42,559 bases of DNA from Streptococcus mitis (GCF_001074635.1 NZ_JUQO01000195.1:1-42559), one strand, 5' to 3'; positions 18,685 through 28,265 are shown, counted from the first letter of the stretch. Translations and numbers: made by a program. Notes: generated by a model from the letters alone, not told the origin.

Positions 18685-20925
18685 CTATCGAACACTTTCG
18701 ATTTTCCAACTATTCCACCCCTTAAAGCGTATAGCTCCTTGCTGGTCAGTTCGGTAAACTTTGCTATTGATAGTTTCCAGTCGTATCAAGGTTTCCTGAT
18801 GGGGGAGTTTCGTTCGATTATTCTTTCCAACTGAAATGAGAGTGAACTCTGGTTTGAGTTTTTCTAGAAAGGCTGAACTTAATGATTTTTTAGAGCCATG
18901 TTGGCTAGCTTTCAAAACATCCACTTTCAAGTCTGGATAGTGCTTCAGCAAGTCCTTCTCTCCTTTTTCCTCCAAATTTCCAGTGAAGAGGAAGTGCTTA
19001 TCCAATAGTTTCCCATAAAGAACCAGGGAATCCTCATGACCTCCATCTCCAATTTTCCTTGGAGATAGTACTTCTATCTGACTTCCGAAAATTAGCACAT
19101 TTTCCCCTTCTGCCACACTACGCACCTTGATTTGAGTTTCTTGTAGTTCTGCCACAAATTCCTTCTGTTTCAAACTGCCTTTGGACACTAAAATTTCGCC
19201 TACATGGAAAGCCTTGGTCACCTCCAACAAATCTCCAACATGCTCCTTGTCCGTATTTGTCAAAATCAGCTGGTCAATTTTGGCTACTCCTCTACTTTTT
19301 AGATAAGGAATCAAGGTTCGCTGGGCATTGCTGGTTATCGCCTTTTCTTGCCATTTTTCAATTTTCTTATCAGATTCTGCCTTACCGCCCACATCTATGA
19401 GAATAGTCTTACCAGTTACATCCCTTAGGAAAATACTTTCGCCTTGCCCCACATCCAGCATGGTAATTTCATTTTCCAGTGGATGCTTGGTAAGGAAAAA
19501 GAGACCTGTAATCAATAAACTCAATACTATTATCCTTTTAATGTTTTTCCTCAAATCATAAACTAAAGCCAAGGAAATTAACAATAAAATTAAAAGCCAT
19601 GCATTGGGTTGTCCAAAGACTAGAGGCCTACTTGCCACCTGCGATACCAGGCGAATAATGCCCTCCAACCATTCAAAAATAAAATTCAGCTGAATGACTG
19701 GATAGAGAAAGGAAAGGGCAAATAAGATAGACAAGAGCGGTAAGAAGACCAAGTCAAATAGAAAGGAAAAGACGAAGGTCAAAAGGATGGACCAAGGTTG
19801 AAATTCCGCAAAATAGACGGACAGAATGGGCAATATGCCCAAGGAGATGACTAGACTTTCTCTAGCAACAGCCTTGAGCCCCTCTCCTTCTTTACTAGTC
19901 ATGGTCAAGATAAAAGCATAAGCGCAGGACAAGACTCCTCCTGCTGTCAAGAAAAAGTTGGGCATGATGATAAAGAGGATAAGGACCGTCAAGGCAAAAT
20001 TATCCAAACCCTTAACACCATGTTGAGCCAGTAACTTTTGTAAGAGACTGCGAATAACCGATGCTGAAAATCCTGTCAGCCCTGCATAGATAAGGGAAAA
20101 GGGATAGGTCAGCCATTTCAACTTTTCTTGGGTCAAGCCCAATCGTAAGAGAAGTTTCTTAAATCCATCCATGAAAAAACCTACCTGCATGCCAGACAGG
20201 GCAAAGAGGTGGATAATTCCTAGACTAGAATAAAGCTCATTCATCTCCTCAAAATCTGTGTCCAGATGTCCTAGCAAAATCCCTGTCATGTAATTGCGCA
20301 TAGGGGCTGGAAAATGCGTCTTAATCCAAACTACAGCCTTACGGCGTAAACTGGACAGGTTTTCACCTATATCCCAACTGCTAACCTTTTGAAGTGACTG
20401 GATTTTTTTGATATTGAGAGTCTGGTAAATTCCCTGAGTCTTCAGATAGGCTTGATAGTCAAAGCCACCAAAATTTCTCTGCCTTTCTGGCTCTGAAAGT
20501 TTTCCTTCTAGTTCCAAATCATGAAGGGCTGTTAAAGCTTGAAATTGTTCTTTCTCCTCCTCGGACTGGAGTTTATAATAGACTTGAAAAATGCGTCCAT
20601 CAGCCTTGCCACGAAAGGATAGACTATCACCATTAACTTTGATGGTATCTGGTAAAATCCGTACCCTTTCAACAGAATCCGCCAAATTTTGACTTGCTTG
20701 ACTCTGTTGCCAATTTTGAAACAGAAACCAAAAGCCAAAGACTCCGCAAATCATTAGAACTTTACCAGCCGATTTCCAAGGAAATTGGAAAAAGAGACAG
20801 ACTAGCAGAAAAACAAAGCCCAACAAAGCAAGATAGGATGCTGAGAAAATAGCGTAGTAAAGCCAAAGTAACAGAAAACTCAGGTAAATTAGGGGAAGGG
20901 GGAAATTCTTAATCCACTGTAACAT
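18685..20925 (-). CDS. comEC: DNA uptake channel ComEC
   Basis: A 746-residue membrane protein that forms the channel carrying single-stranded DNA into competent cells. Two N-terminal membrane helices lead into a soluble DUF4131 OB-like region (about 60-190). The competence domain has many membrane helices (about 205-480), opening I-I-H-L-F-A-L-S-G-M-Q-V-G. The C-terminus is a metallo-beta-lactamase-like domain starting M-L-D-V-G-Q-G-E-S. In that domain the usual H-x-x-x-D-H reads T-N-T-D-K-E-H, so the first metal ligand is missing. It overlaps comEA by 17 bases and shares its cin-box. Confidence 0.96.
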   Translation of the reverse strand: MLQWIKNFPLPLIYLSFLLLWLYYAIFSASYLALLGFVFLLVCLFFQFPWKSAGKVLMICGVFGFWFLFQNWQQSQASQNLADSVERVRILPDTIKVNGDSLSFRGKADGRIFQVYYKLQSEEEKEQFQALTALHDLELEGKLSEPERQRNFGGFDYQAYLKTQGIYQTLNIKKIQSLQKVSSWDIGENLSSLRRKAVVWIKTHFPAPMRNYMTGILLGHLDTDFEEMNELYSSLGIIHLFALSGMQVGFFMDGFKKLLLRLGLTQEKLKWLTYPFSLIYAGLTGFSASVIRSLLQKLLAQHGVKGLDNFALTVLILFIIMPNFFLTAGGVLSCAYAFILTMTSKEGEGLKAVARESLVISLGILPILSVYFAEFQPWSILLTFVFSFLFDLVFLPLLSILFALSFLYPVIQLNFIFEWLEGIIRLVSQVASRPLVFGQPNAWLLILLLISLALVYDLRKNIKRIIVLSLLITGLFFLTKHPLENEITMLDVGQGESIFLRDVTGKTILIDVGGKAESDKKIEKWQEKAITSNAQRTLIPYLKSRGVAKIDQLILTNTDKEHVGDLLEVTKAFHVGEILVSKGSLKQKEFVAELQETQIKVRSVAEGENVLIFGSQIEVLSPRKIGDGGHEDSLVLYGKLLDKHFLFTGNLEEKGEKDLLKHYPDLKVDVLKASQHGSKKSLSSAFLEKLKPEFTLISVGKNNRTKLPHQETLIRLETINSKVYRTDQQGAIRFKGWNSWKIESVR

Positions 20926-21559
20926 AGTCTTTTAGCTTTTCTATGGTCTTGGCACCAATACCAGAGACTTTCTTGAGTTCATCAACCGACTTAAATTTCC
21001 CATTTGCCTCACGATGGTCGATAATGTCCTGAGCTCGTTTTCCTCCCAGTCCCTTGACCTGCTTGAGTTCTTCCAGACTGGCCTTGTTGAGATTGACCTT
21101 CTTGTCCTTGCTTGTTGAAGAAGCCGCTCCAGAACCAGTATGTTGACTAGCTGATTCTTCTCCCTTAGTAGGAACGTAAACCAGAGCCTCGTCATTAACT
21201 TTCTGAGCTAGATTGAGCGACTTGCTATCTGCTTGCTCTGTCAAGCCACCAGCCTTCTGAACAGCATCATTGACCCGACTACCTACAGGCAAATCATAAA
21301 TCCCTGGTGATTTGACAGCACCTTTCACATCTACTGTGATTAGATCTTGTTCAAGGGATTCTTCCTTTTCTTCCTTCTTCACATCCTTTTCGGATACCGA
21401 ATCCTTGGAAACTGCTGCAACTTCTGCCTGCAAATTCGTTTCCTTGACAGGTGTTTGTGGAGCTGGTTTTAGCAGGAAAAATCCGCCGACAAGCAAGCCC
21501 AGACAAGTACAGATGACAATGATTTTATACTCTTTAATTTTCTCGATAATTGCTTCCAT
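20909..21559 (-). CDS. comEA: Competence DNA receptor ComEA
   Basis: A 216-residue membrane-anchored DNA-binding protein. A single membrane helix lies at about 13-30, followed by an acidic, lysine-rich linker. The SLBB domain (about 73-130) shows V-D-V-K-G-A-V-K-S-P-G-I-Y-D-L-P-V-G-S-R. The C-terminal helix-hairpin-helix pair (about 153-216) shows N-L-N-K-A-S-L-E-E-L and G-L-G-G-K-R-A-Q. It binds incoming double-stranded DNA at the surface and hands it to ComEC. A cin-box lies 20 bases upstream. Confidence 0.97.
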   Translation of the reverse strand: MEAIIEKIKEYKIIVICTCLGLLVGGFFLLKPAPQTPVKETNLQAEVAAVSKDSVSEKDVKKEEKEESLEQDLITVDVKGAVKSPGIYDLPVGSRVNDAVQKAGGLTEQADSKSLNLAQKVNDEALVYVPTKGEESASQHTGSGAASSTSKDKKVNLNKASLEELKQVKGLGGKRAQDIIDHREANGKFKSVDELKKVSGIGAKTIEKLKDYVTVD

Positions 21560-21578
21560 ATTTTCTCCTCTCTTAGAT

Positions 21579-21586
21579 TATTCGTA
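21579..21586 (-). promoter_or_regulatory. cin-box (ComX/SigX promoter) of comEA-comEC
   Basis: Exact TACGAATA on the minus strand, preceded by a T-rich run (TTTTTTCTTCC). comEA-comEC is a known late-competence operon, so this is the expected ComX promoter. Confidence 0.93.
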
Positions 21587-21590
21587 AGAG

Positions 21591-21624
21591 GAAGAAAAAA
21601 CAGTCGAAAATTTCTTTTCAACTG
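21591..21624 (-). terminator. Terminator of the GNAT acetyltransferase gene
   Basis: CAGTTGAAAA (complement of 21615-21624) pairs with TTTTCGACTG (complement of 21601-21610) and is followed by TTTTTTCTTC. The T-run is also the T-rich part of the comEA cin-box promoter. Confidence 0.82.
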
Positions 21625-21625
21625 C

Positions 21626-22195
21626 TTATTTATTTGCAAAATAGTCTTCCTTGGTCAAGACATAATGAACTCTTGTCACGATTCGGCCTTCTTCATGCTG
21701 GTCCATACAAGCATAAGCTTCTTCGTGGGAAAAACGCATTCCTGATTTCTCCATGACCTTTCCTGACGCAGGATTATCCTTATCGTGAAGAGCAACTAAC
21801 TTGTTCATTCCTATTTTCTCAAAAACTAGCTTAATTACGGCACGATTAGCTTCTGTCGTCAATCCTTGATTCCAATACTTTTTATTGATAATGTAGCCAA
21901 TAGCTGCCTTCTTAAGAACAGGATCAATCTTGTGCAAGTCAATGGTTCCAATAAATTTGCCATTGCTTTTTAGTTCTATTCCCCAGCGTCCCAAGGGATT
22001 GGTCAAGTAGAACTGAGCAATGTTATTCTTGGTTTCTTCCAAGCTTTGATTGGTTAGAAAAGTGTAACGTGTATTATCCTTGTCCGAGGCATAGTCAAAC
22101 ATTGCTTCCGCATCATCCAAGGTTACAGGTCTAAGCAATAAACGCTCTGTCTCCACTATTGGATACTGAGCTAGTTTTAAAAAGATTGATTCCAT
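21626..22195 (-). CDS. GNAT family N-acetyltransferase (RimJ/RimL-like)
   Basis: A 189-residue acetyltransferase. It opens with the group's E-T-E-R-L-L-L-R-P-V-T-L-D-D-A-E-A-M-F, followed by G-T-I-D-L-H-K-I and the G-Y-I-I-N-K-K-Y-W-N-Q-G-L-T-T-E-A acetyl-CoA region. The end has K-V-M-E-K-S-G-M-R-F. Relatives acetylate ribosomal protein N-termini or small molecules; the substrate here is unknown. It is 106 bases downstream of phoH and ends in a strong terminator before comEA. Confidence 0.9.
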   Translation of the reverse strand: MESIFLKLAQYPIVETERLLLRPVTLDDAEAMFDYASDKDNTRYTFLTNQSLEETKNNIAQFYLTNPLGRWGIELKSNGKFIGTIDLHKIDPVLKKAAIGYIINKKYWNQGLTTEANRAVIKLVFEKIGMNKLVALHDKDNPASGKVMEKSGMRFSHEEAYACMDQHEEGRIVTRVHYVLTKEDYFANK

Positions 22196-22301
22196 AGGAT
22201 TCCACCACTTGAAAAGTTTCTAACCAAGATAAGGATATTGAATGAAATATTTAAAAAGCAAATTTATACTTGGTATTGAGATAATTTTAAGTACAAAAGA
22301 A

Positions 22302-23306
22302 CTATCCTTCAGACAGAGGTTGAGACTCTAATTCTTCACTCTCTGCCTTTTTCACTGGAGCTGGTTCATAAGCTCGGATAATCTGAGCGACAACAGGATG
22401 GCGAACCACATCCTTGGCTGAAAAATGAACAAAGTCAATCTGATGGATATTCTTGAGTTTCTCTTGAGCATCAATCAAACCTGACTTGACGTTACGTGGA
22501 AGGTCAATCTGACTGATATCTCCATTGACAATCATCTTAGAATGAAAACCTAAACGAGTCAAGAACATCTTCATCTGCATGATGGTCGTATTTTGCGCCT
22601 CATCGAGAATGACAAAGGCATCATCCAAGGTTCGTCCACGCATGTAGGCAAGAGGTGCAATCTCAATGATTTCTCGCTCCATGAGACGAGTCGTTTGGTC
22701 TTTTCCCAGAATCTGATACAAGGCATCATAAACAGGTCGAAGGTAAGGATCTACCTTCTCCTTGAGATCACCCGGAAGAAAACCTAGACTCTCTCCTGCT
22801 TCCACCGCTGGACGTGTCAAGATAATCCGCTTGACCTGCCCACGTTTAAGGGCAGTCACTGCCAATGTCACTGCAAGGAAGGTCTTCCCTGTACCTGCTG
22901 GCCCAATTCCAAAGGTCACATCGTGCTGTTTAACACTGTCCACATAAAGTTTTTGACCCAGTGTTTTGACACGGATAGGCTTCCCTGTATTGTCCTTGAT
23001 AATTTCTTCTTCGTAAAGGGCGACAAACTTATCAATTTCATCGTTTTTGACCATGCTAATTGCAGTCACCACATCTGGCGTACCAACGGTCATCCCACGG
23101 TTCACCAAGACCATCAAAGCTTGGATAACCTGACGAGCTTCCTCGCAAGCAGACTCTTCTCCCAAAACCTGGACAATCTCCGTACGAGCATGAATCACCA
23201 CATCGAGCTCTTCTTCCATCAAACGAAGATGGCGTTCATTGGAACCAAAAAGATGAAACAGATCATCTGGATGACTCAGTTGAATGTCTATTGAATGTTC
23301 CTTCAA
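22302..23306 (-). CDS. phoH: PhoH family ATPase/RNA-binding protein
   Basis: A 334-residue P-loop protein. It has an N-terminal KH-like region and the PhoH core with Walker A G-P-A-G-T-G-K-T near 147. R-P-A-V-E-A-G-E-S-L-G-F-L-P-G-D and D-E-A-Q-N-T-T (Walker B) follow, and the protein ends in a low-complexity tail. PhoH is related to the helicase core and is often next to ybeY; here it follows yozE. Start codon is TTG (complement of 23304-23306) with AGAGAGG 8 bases upstream. A TATAAT (complement of 23341-23346) sits at a suitable distance, so it may have its own promoter, though no -35 is evident. Confidence 0.95.
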   Translation of the reverse strand: MKEHSIDIQLSHPDDLFHLFGSNERHLRLMEEELDVVIHARTEIVQVLGEESACEEARQVIQALMVLVNRGMTVGTPDVVTAISMVKNDEIDKFVALYEEEIIKDNTGKPIRVKTLGQKLYVDSVKQHDVTFGIGPAGTGKTFLAVTLAVTALKRGQVKRIILTRPAVEAGESLGFLPGDLKEKVDPYLRPVYDALYQILGKDQTTRLMEREIIEIAPLAYMRGRTLDDAFVILDEAQNTTIMQMKMFLTRLGFHSKMIVNGDISQIDLPRNVKSGLIDAQEKLKNIHQIDFVHFSAKDVVRHPVVAQIIRAYEPAPVKKAESEELESQPLSEG

Positions 23307-23390
23307 ATAAAGAACCTCTCTAATCCTTTTATTTCTTTTTATTATAGCAAAGGGGTGGAGAAATTACTAGCCCAAACCCAGTGAATCATG

Positions 23391-23606
23391 CTAGTGTTCT
23401 AAGTATTCTTGCCAGATAGCGTCAAATTCCCCTAGGTTGAAAGAGAAACTAGCGTGCTCCTCCAAAAAGCGACTGACCTCATCAAAATCATCTGTATGTT
23501 TTGGGAAAGTTGATTCTTCAAAGGCTAGGTCTGCTAGGAAAGCTTTGGGACTGTTACTTTTAGGATTGCGCTCGGTCATGAGCCAAGTGTAAAATGATTT
23601 TCTCAT
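23391..23606 (-). CDS. YozE family UPF0346 protein
   Basis: A 71-residue acidic protein matching the YozE/UPF0346 family: [10 protein letters not shown] near the start, [16 protein letters not shown] in the middle and W-Q-E-Y-L at the end. The family is a small helical fold of unknown function. It is 8 bases downstream of cvfB, so it is co-transcribed with it. Confidence 0.93.
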   Translation of the reverse strand: MRKSFYTWLMTERNPKSNSPKAFLADLAFEESTFPKHTDDFDEVSRFLEEHASFSFNLGEFDAIWQEYLEH

Positions 23607-23614
23607 AAGTCACC

Positions 23615-24469
23615 CTAGATCAACTCTGTCCCAAACTGGTCTTGCTTGATTTTACCAGCCTTCATCAAGCCACCAAGTGCTTTCTTGAACTGACCTTTAG
23701 AAATGCCAAAGGTTGCCTTGATATCGTCTGGAGATGACTTATCATTTAAGGTCATGAAACCGCCATTGCTTTCCAAATAAGTCAAAATCATCTGGGCATC
23801 ATTTTCCAACATTTCAAAAGAACGTGGTTTGAGGGAGAGGTTCAAGGTACGGTCCACTTCACGAAAACCAATGACACGCGCATCTAGAACTTGACCCAAA
23901 CGTGGTTCTGCATAGCGCTCGCTAGGATGGATAAAGCCAAGCATGTTATTTTCTGGCAGGTAAACAAAAGTCCCTGACAGCTTGAGGCGGTAAACAATGG
24001 CTGGCCAGTTTTGGTTCTGCATGTTGTTGTAGGCAGGACGAGCCAGACGTTGGAAGTCTTCTTGATAAGCCAAGAGGCCCCAGATACGGTCTTTCTTGTC
24101 CACTTCAAGACGGATGTAGAGTTGGTCGCCCTTCTTAGGCCAGAGTTCCTTGAGTTCAGGGAGAATATCGAGTGACACAACGATTTCCTTGTCAGGAAGG
24201 CCTGTATCCACAAAGACACCCAAGTCTTTACGAACTTCCGTTACAGTTCCCCAACCAAATTGGTCCTGAGTGGCACTCACTTGTAAGGTTGTCAGGCGGA
24301 GTTTTTGCTTCATATCCGTGTAGGCAAAACCTTTGACCGTATCCCCTACTGTATGTTGACCTTCTTCCTTAGCAAGAGCATAGGTTTGACCATCCTTTTG
24401 CACAAAGTAAAAACGGTCGTTTTCATCGATGATCAGTCCAACGATAAAACTTGCAAGATTTGTATTCAT
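23615..24469 (-). CDS. cvfB: CvfB family S1 RNA-binding protein
   Basis: A 284-residue protein. Three S1-like OB domains fill about residues 1-210 (F-V-D-T-G-L-P-D-K-E-I-V-V-S and the later G-F-I-H-P-S-E-R), followed by a C-terminal winged helix (about 222-284). The family was named for a virulence regulator in Staphylococcus; it binds RNA and its exact job in streptococci is not settled. The start M-N-T-N-L-A-S-F at 24469 has AGAAGGAAAT; the longer frame begins inside the frr terminator. Confidence 0.92.
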   Translation of the reverse strand: MNTNLASFIVGLIIDENDRFYFVQKDGQTYALAKEEGQHTVGDTVKGFAYTDMKQKLRLTTLQVSATQDQFGWGTVTEVRKDLGVFVDTGLPDKEIVVSLDILPELKELWPKKGDQLYIRLEVDKKDRIWGLLAYQEDFQRLARPAYNNMQNQNWPAIVYRLKLSGTFVYLPENNMLGFIHPSERYAEPRLGQVLDARVIGFREVDRTLNLSLKPRSFEMLENDAQMILTYLESNGGFMTLNDKSSPDDIKATFGISKGQFKKALGGLMKAGKIKQDQFGTELI

Positions 24470-24486
24470 ATTTCCTTCTTTCGAAT

Positions 24487-24517
24487 AAAACTCAGCCAGC
24501 AATGCCAACTGAGTTTT
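24487..24517. terminator. Terminator between frr and cvfB
   Basis: AAAACTCAG (24487-24495) and CTGAGTTTT (24509-24517) form a perfect 9-bp stem with runs of T on both sides. It should end part of pyrH-frr transcription before cvfB. Confidence 0.82.
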
Positions 24518-24528
24518 TCTGTTTATTT

Positions 24529-25086
24529 TTAGACTTCCAAAAGTTCTTTCTCTTTGTTGGCAGTCATGTCGTCGATGTGTTTAACAGCATCGTCTGTTAC
24601 TTTTTGAATATCTTTTTCAAGAGTCTTCAATTCGTCTTCAGTGATTTCTTTTGCTTTTTCTTGTTTCTTAGCTTCGTCCATAGCATCGCGACGGATATTG
24701 CGGACAGCCACTTTAGCATTCTCACCGACCTTCTTCACTTCTTTAGCAAGGTCACGACGAGTTTCTTCTGTAAGAGCTGGGATAACCAAGCGAATCACAG
24801 AACCGTCATTAGCTGGTGTGATACCAAGATCAGAAGCGTTCAAGGCACGTTCGATGTCTTTCAATGAAGATTTGTCAAATGGTGTCACCAACAAAACACG
24901 CGCTTCTGGAATCGTAATTGAAGCGATTTGGTTAAGAGGAGTTTCTACTCCGTAGTATTCTACATGTACACGGTCAAGCAAGCTTGCATTGGCACGGCCA
25001 GCACGGATACCACCAAATTCACGAGCAAGTGATTGGTGAGACTGGGTCATTCTCTCTTTAGCTTTTTCAATAATTGCGTTAGCCAT
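24529..25086 (-). CDS. frr: Ribosome recycling factor
   Basis: A 185-residue RRF that splits ribosomes after termination with [16 protein letters not shown] and [11 protein letters not shown] are the family landmarks. The C-terminal half is the long charged helical bundle. It follows pyrH after 20 bases, the standard pyrH-frr pair. Confidence 0.99.
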   Translation of the reverse strand: MANAIIEKAKERMTQSHQSLAREFGGIRAGRANASLLDRVHVEYYGVETPLNQIASITIPEARVLLVTPFDKSSLKDIERALNASDLGITPANDGSVIRLVIPALTEETRRDLAKEVKKVGENAKVAVRNIRRDAMDEAKKQEKAKEITEDELKTLEKDIQKVTDDAVKHIDDMTANKEKELLEV

Positions 25087-25106
25087 AATCTTTCTTATTC
25101 CTTTTC

Positions 25107-25832
25107 TTAGATATTATTTGAAACTGTTGTTCCGATATTTTCACCAAATACGACACGTTTGATGTTGCCTGGTTGGTTCATGTTGAAGACAACCAAGTCA
25201 ATGTCGTTATCCATTGAGAGGGTTGAAGCTGTTGAGTCCATGATACGAAGACCTTTATTGATAACGTCACGGTGGGTCAATTCTTCAAATTTAACAGCTG
25301 TCTTGTCCTTCTTAGGATCAGCATTGTAAACACCATCTACGCCATTTTTAGCCATGAGGATGGCGTCTGCTTCGATTTCAGCTGCACGAAGGGCCGCTGT
25401 TGTATCGGTTGAGAAGTAAGGTGAACCAATTCCAGCACCAAAGATAACGATACGGCCTTTTTCAAGGTGACGAAGGGCACGTCCACGGACATAAGGCTCT
25501 GCCACTTGTTGCATAGCAATAGCTGTTTGCACACGTGTATCAACCCCAACTTGTTGCAATGAATCTGCCATCACAAGAGCATTCATAACAGTCCCAAGCA
25601 TTCCTGTGTAATCTGCCTGAACGCGGTCCATACCTGCTTCTGCAGCAGGTTCTCCACGCCAGAGATTTCCTCCACCAATAACAAGGGCAATTTCGATACC
25701 TAAGCTATGAACTTCTTGAATCTCTTTTGCGATTGTTTGAACTGTTTGGATATCAATCCCTACGCCACGTTCACCGGCAAGGGCTTCACCTGATAACTTG
25801 ATTAAAATACGTTTATACTTGGGATTCGCCAT
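25107..25832 (-). CDS. pyrH: UMP kinase
   Basis: A 241-residue amino-acid-kinase-fold enzyme that phosphorylates [12 protein letters not shown] near the N-terminus, [10 protein letters not shown], the G-T-D-x-loop equivalent [10 protein letters not shown] and D-G-V-Y-N-A-D-P are all present. I start at M-A-N-P-K (25832), 7 bases after AAGGAG; a GTG two codons upstream is too close to that site. Confidence 0.98.
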   Translation of the reverse strand: MANPKYKRILIKLSGEALAGERGVGIDIQTVQTIAKEIQEVHSLGIEIALVIGGGNLWRGEPAAEAGMDRVQADYTGMLGTVMNALVMADSLQQVGVDTRVQTAIAMQQVAEPYVRGRALRHLEKGRIVIFGAGIGSPYFSTDTTAALRAAEIEADAILMAKNGVDGVYNADPKKDKTAVKFEELTHRDVINKGLRIMDSTASTLSMDNDIDLVVFNMNQPGNIKRVVFGENIGTTVSNNI

Positions 25833-25915
25833 TTTCACTCTCCTTCTTTTATCCTACCTATTTTATCACAAATTCTAAGATTTTTATAGTATCATGAGCA
25901 ATTCTTTGAAAAAAA

Positions 25916-27250
25916 TTAGACCGTTAAAAATTCCTCTAAGTCAGAAAGGGCACGCTCTGCAATTTTTTCATAACGAGCCTTCTTATCACGAATACGCTCG
26001 CCTTCCAACTCCTTGATAATTCCGAAATTGACATTCATTGGTTGGAAATGTTTGCTGTCAGCATGGGTGATGTAATGAGCTAGACTTCCAATCGCCGTCG
26101 TCTCTGGGAAAATAGCTTGGCTTTCTCCCTTGAAAAGACGAGCTGCGTTAATTCCCGCAACCAAGCCTGAAGCAGCTGACTCTACATAGCCTTCTACACC
26201 CGTCATCTGACCAGCAAAGAAGAGATTTGGTTGTTTCTTAGAACGGTAAGTCTGTTCAAGAAGATTTGGTGAATCCATATAAGAATTGCGGTGCATGACA
26301 CCATAGCGAACAAACTCAGCGTTTTCAAGACCTGGAATCATTTGGAAGACACGCTTTTGTTCTCCCCATTTGAGGTGGGTCTGGAAACCAACAATATTAT
26401 AGAGGCTACCAGCTGCATTGTCCTGACGAAGCTGAACCACCGCATAAGGTGTTTTGAATTCTCCATCACGAGGTCCTGTGTAGTCGTCCGGATACTCCAA
26501 ACCGACTGGTTTCATAGGACCATAAAGCATAGTTTTAATGCCACGTTTGGCCATAACTTCGATAGGCATACAACCTTCAAAGTACTTTTCTTTTTCGAAA
26601 GAATTGAGCGGTGCTTCTTCCGCATTAACCAAGGCTTCATGGAAATCCATAAATTCTTGCTTGGTCATTGGAGCATTGAGGTAGGCTGCTTCTCCCTTAT
26701 CATAACGAGATTTGAGATAGACCTTGCTCATATCGATAGTGTTGACGTCGATAATAGGGGCTGCCGCATCGTAGAAATAGAAACCATCACCGTCATTAAG
26801 GGCATGAATCTTTTCAGCCAAGGCATCGCTAGTCAAAGGACCAGTAGCGACAACTGTGATTACATCAGTTGGTAATTCTGTAATTTCATCACGAACGACT
26901 TCAATCAAGGGATGGTTGGCAACTTTTTCGGTTACCATTTGGGAGAAACCATCACGGTCCACCGCAAGCGCACCACCTGCAGGAACACGGGTAGCTTCAG
27001 CAGATTCCAAGATAACAGAACCCAAGCGACGCATTTCTTCCTTGAGGAGCCCAACAGCATTTGTCAGGGCATCCCCACGAAGAGAATTGGAACAAACTAA
27101 CTCTGCAAAATTGTCTGTTTTGTGCTGAGGTGTTGACTTGACACCACGCATTTCATAAAGTTTAACTGGAATACCACGTTCTGCAATTTGGTAGGCTGCT
27201 TCAGAACCTGCCAAACCAGCACCGATAACATTGATATAAGATTGAGACAC
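25916..27250 (-). CDS. trmFO: tRNA (uracil-54-C5)-methyltransferase TrmFO
   Basis: A 444-residue FAD- and folate-dependent enzyme that makes ribothymidine at position 54 of tRNA. The FAD motif is [10 protein letters not shown] near the N-terminus, and [11 protein letters not shown] follows with the catalytic-region cysteine. C-terminal [19 protein letters not shown] is diagnostic. The start is GTG at 27250, with AAAGAGG 10 bases upstream. It has its own promoter and a structured leader. Confidence 0.97.
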   Translation of the reverse strand: MSQSYINVIGAGLAGSEAAYQIAERGIPVKLYEMRGVKSTPQHKTDNFAELVCSNSLRGDALTNAVGLLKEEMRRLGSVILESAEATRVPAGGALAVDRDGFSQMVTEKVANHPLIEVVRDEITELPTDVITVVATGPLTSDALAEKIHALNDGDGFYFYDAAAPIIDVNTIDMSKVYLKSRYDKGEAAYLNAPMTKQEFMDFHEALVNAEEAPLNSFEKEKYFEGCMPIEVMAKRGIKTMLYGPMKPVGLEYPDDYTGPRDGEFKTPYAVVQLRQDNAAGSLYNIVGFQTHLKWGEQKRVFQMIPGLENAEFVRYGVMHRNSYMDSPNLLEQTYRSKKQPNLFFAGQMTGVEGYVESAASGLVAGINAARLFKGESQAIFPETTAIGSLAHYITHADSKHFQPMNVNFGIIKELEGERIRDKKARYEKIAERALSDLEEFLTV

Positions 27251-27266
27251 GACACTAATACCTCTT

Positions 27267-27319
27267 TGGGTGGAACCTCAGTCCGTATTCAAACAAGCTA
27301 CTGGACTGTTTGACACCCA
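27267..27319 (-). promoter_or_regulatory. Two-stem structured leader of trmFO
   Basis: On the minus strand TGGGTG (27314-27319) pairs with CACCCA (27267-27272), and CAGTCC (27303-27308) with GGACTG (27279-27284), giving nested stems right before the ribosome binding site. I do not recognise it as a known RNA family. Confidence 0.45.
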
Positions 27320-27346
27320 CAAATCTTTCTATTTTTTTCTTCTACT

Positions 27347-27374
27347 AGTATAACAAAAAAAGGGAAGAAGGCAA
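27347..27374 (-). promoter_or_regulatory. Promoter of trmFO
   Basis: TTGCCT (complement of 27369-27374), 16-base spacer, TGTTATACT extended -10 (TATACT is the complement of 27347-27352). The -35 lies in the loop of the rsmI terminator. Confidence 0.65.
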
Positions 27375-27382
27375 ACTTCCCT
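27354..27382 (-). terminator. Terminator of the tmk-holB-yabA-rsmI run
   Basis: AGGGAAG-8nt-CTTCCCT followed by TTTTTTTG on the minus strand, 2 bases after the rsmI stop. Confidence 0.85.
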
Positions 27383-27384
27383 GT

Positions 27385-28263
27385 TTAGTCATTTTCTTGG
27401 TTTTCTTCCCATTCATGGTAGGCTGCGTAAAGCTGACTTTTATTCCACTGGTAAATCTTAGCGACTTCCTTGATAGCTTGATTTTTCTTCATACCTTGCT
27501 GAATACGGGCTTGGATTTCTAAAAACAAGTCCTCCTCGTCCTTTTCTTCCACATCCTGACTGGCACCTTCAACGATGAGAAGGCATTCACCCTTAAGTGG
27601 CGTTTCAGCAATGCTTTCTAATAACTCGGAAATGATACCGCGTTGGTATTCTTCATAGATTTTAGTCAATTCCCTGACCAAGACGACCGAGCGGTCACCA
27701 TAGACTTCTAGCATATTTTCTAACGTATCTGCCACACGATGGGGCGATTCATAGAAAATCTGAGTTTCAGGATAGTCTTTTTTCGAGTCGAAAAATTGCT
27801 TTTGCTGACCTGATTTTCTCGGTAAAAAGCCGTAAAAGATATGTGGCTGTGGCGCTAAACCACTGGCAATCAAGGCAGAAATCCCTGCAGAGGCACCCGG
27901 AACGGTGACAACTGCAATCTCTTCCTCAATCGCTGCCTTGACTAAATCATGCCCAGGGTCTGAGATGCTAGGCAGACCTGCATCAGAGACCTGAGCAATA
28001 CTTTGTCCTGCTTTCAGGAAACCAATCAAATCAGAAATTTTTTCCTTGGCATTGTGCTCATGAAAACTAATCTGCTTGGTGGAAATATCAAAATGCTTGA
28101 GCAAAAGCCCTGTATTGCGCGTGTCCTCAGCAGCAATCCAGTCAGCTTCTTTCAAGGTCTGGATAGCTCGAAAGGTCATATCATCTAGATTGCCAATCGG
28201 CGTTGCCACTAGGTACAGCTTGCCATAGGGAGACTGCCCCTTAAAACTTTTTTGAATCTGCAT
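27385..28263 (-). CDS. rsmI: 16S rRNA 2'-O-methyltransferase RsmI
   Basis: A 292-residue SAM enzyme of the tetrapyrrole-methylase fold that methylates C1402. L-Y-L-V-A-T-P-I-G-N-L-D-D-M, A-E-D-T-R-N-T and V-S-D-A-G-L-P-S-I-S-D-P-G are the family motifs, followed by P-G-A-S-A. It follows yabA by 2 bases. The tmk-holB-yabA-rsmI order is conserved across Firmicutes. Confidence 0.98.
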   Translation of the reverse strand: MQIQKSFKGQSPYGKLYLVATPIGNLDDMTFRAIQTLKEADWIAAEDTRNTGLLLKHFDISTKQISFHEHNAKEKISDLIGFLKAGQSIAQVSDAGLPSISDPGHDLVKAAIEEEIAVVTVPGASAGISALIASGLAPQPHIFYGFLPRKSGQQKQFFDSKKDYPETQIFYESPHRVADTLENMLEVYGDRSVVLVRELTKIYEEYQRGIISELLESIAETPLKGECLLIVEGASQDVEEKDEEDLFLEIQARIQQGMKKNQAIKEVAKIYQWNKSQLYAAYHEWEENQEND

Positions 28264-28265
28264 GC

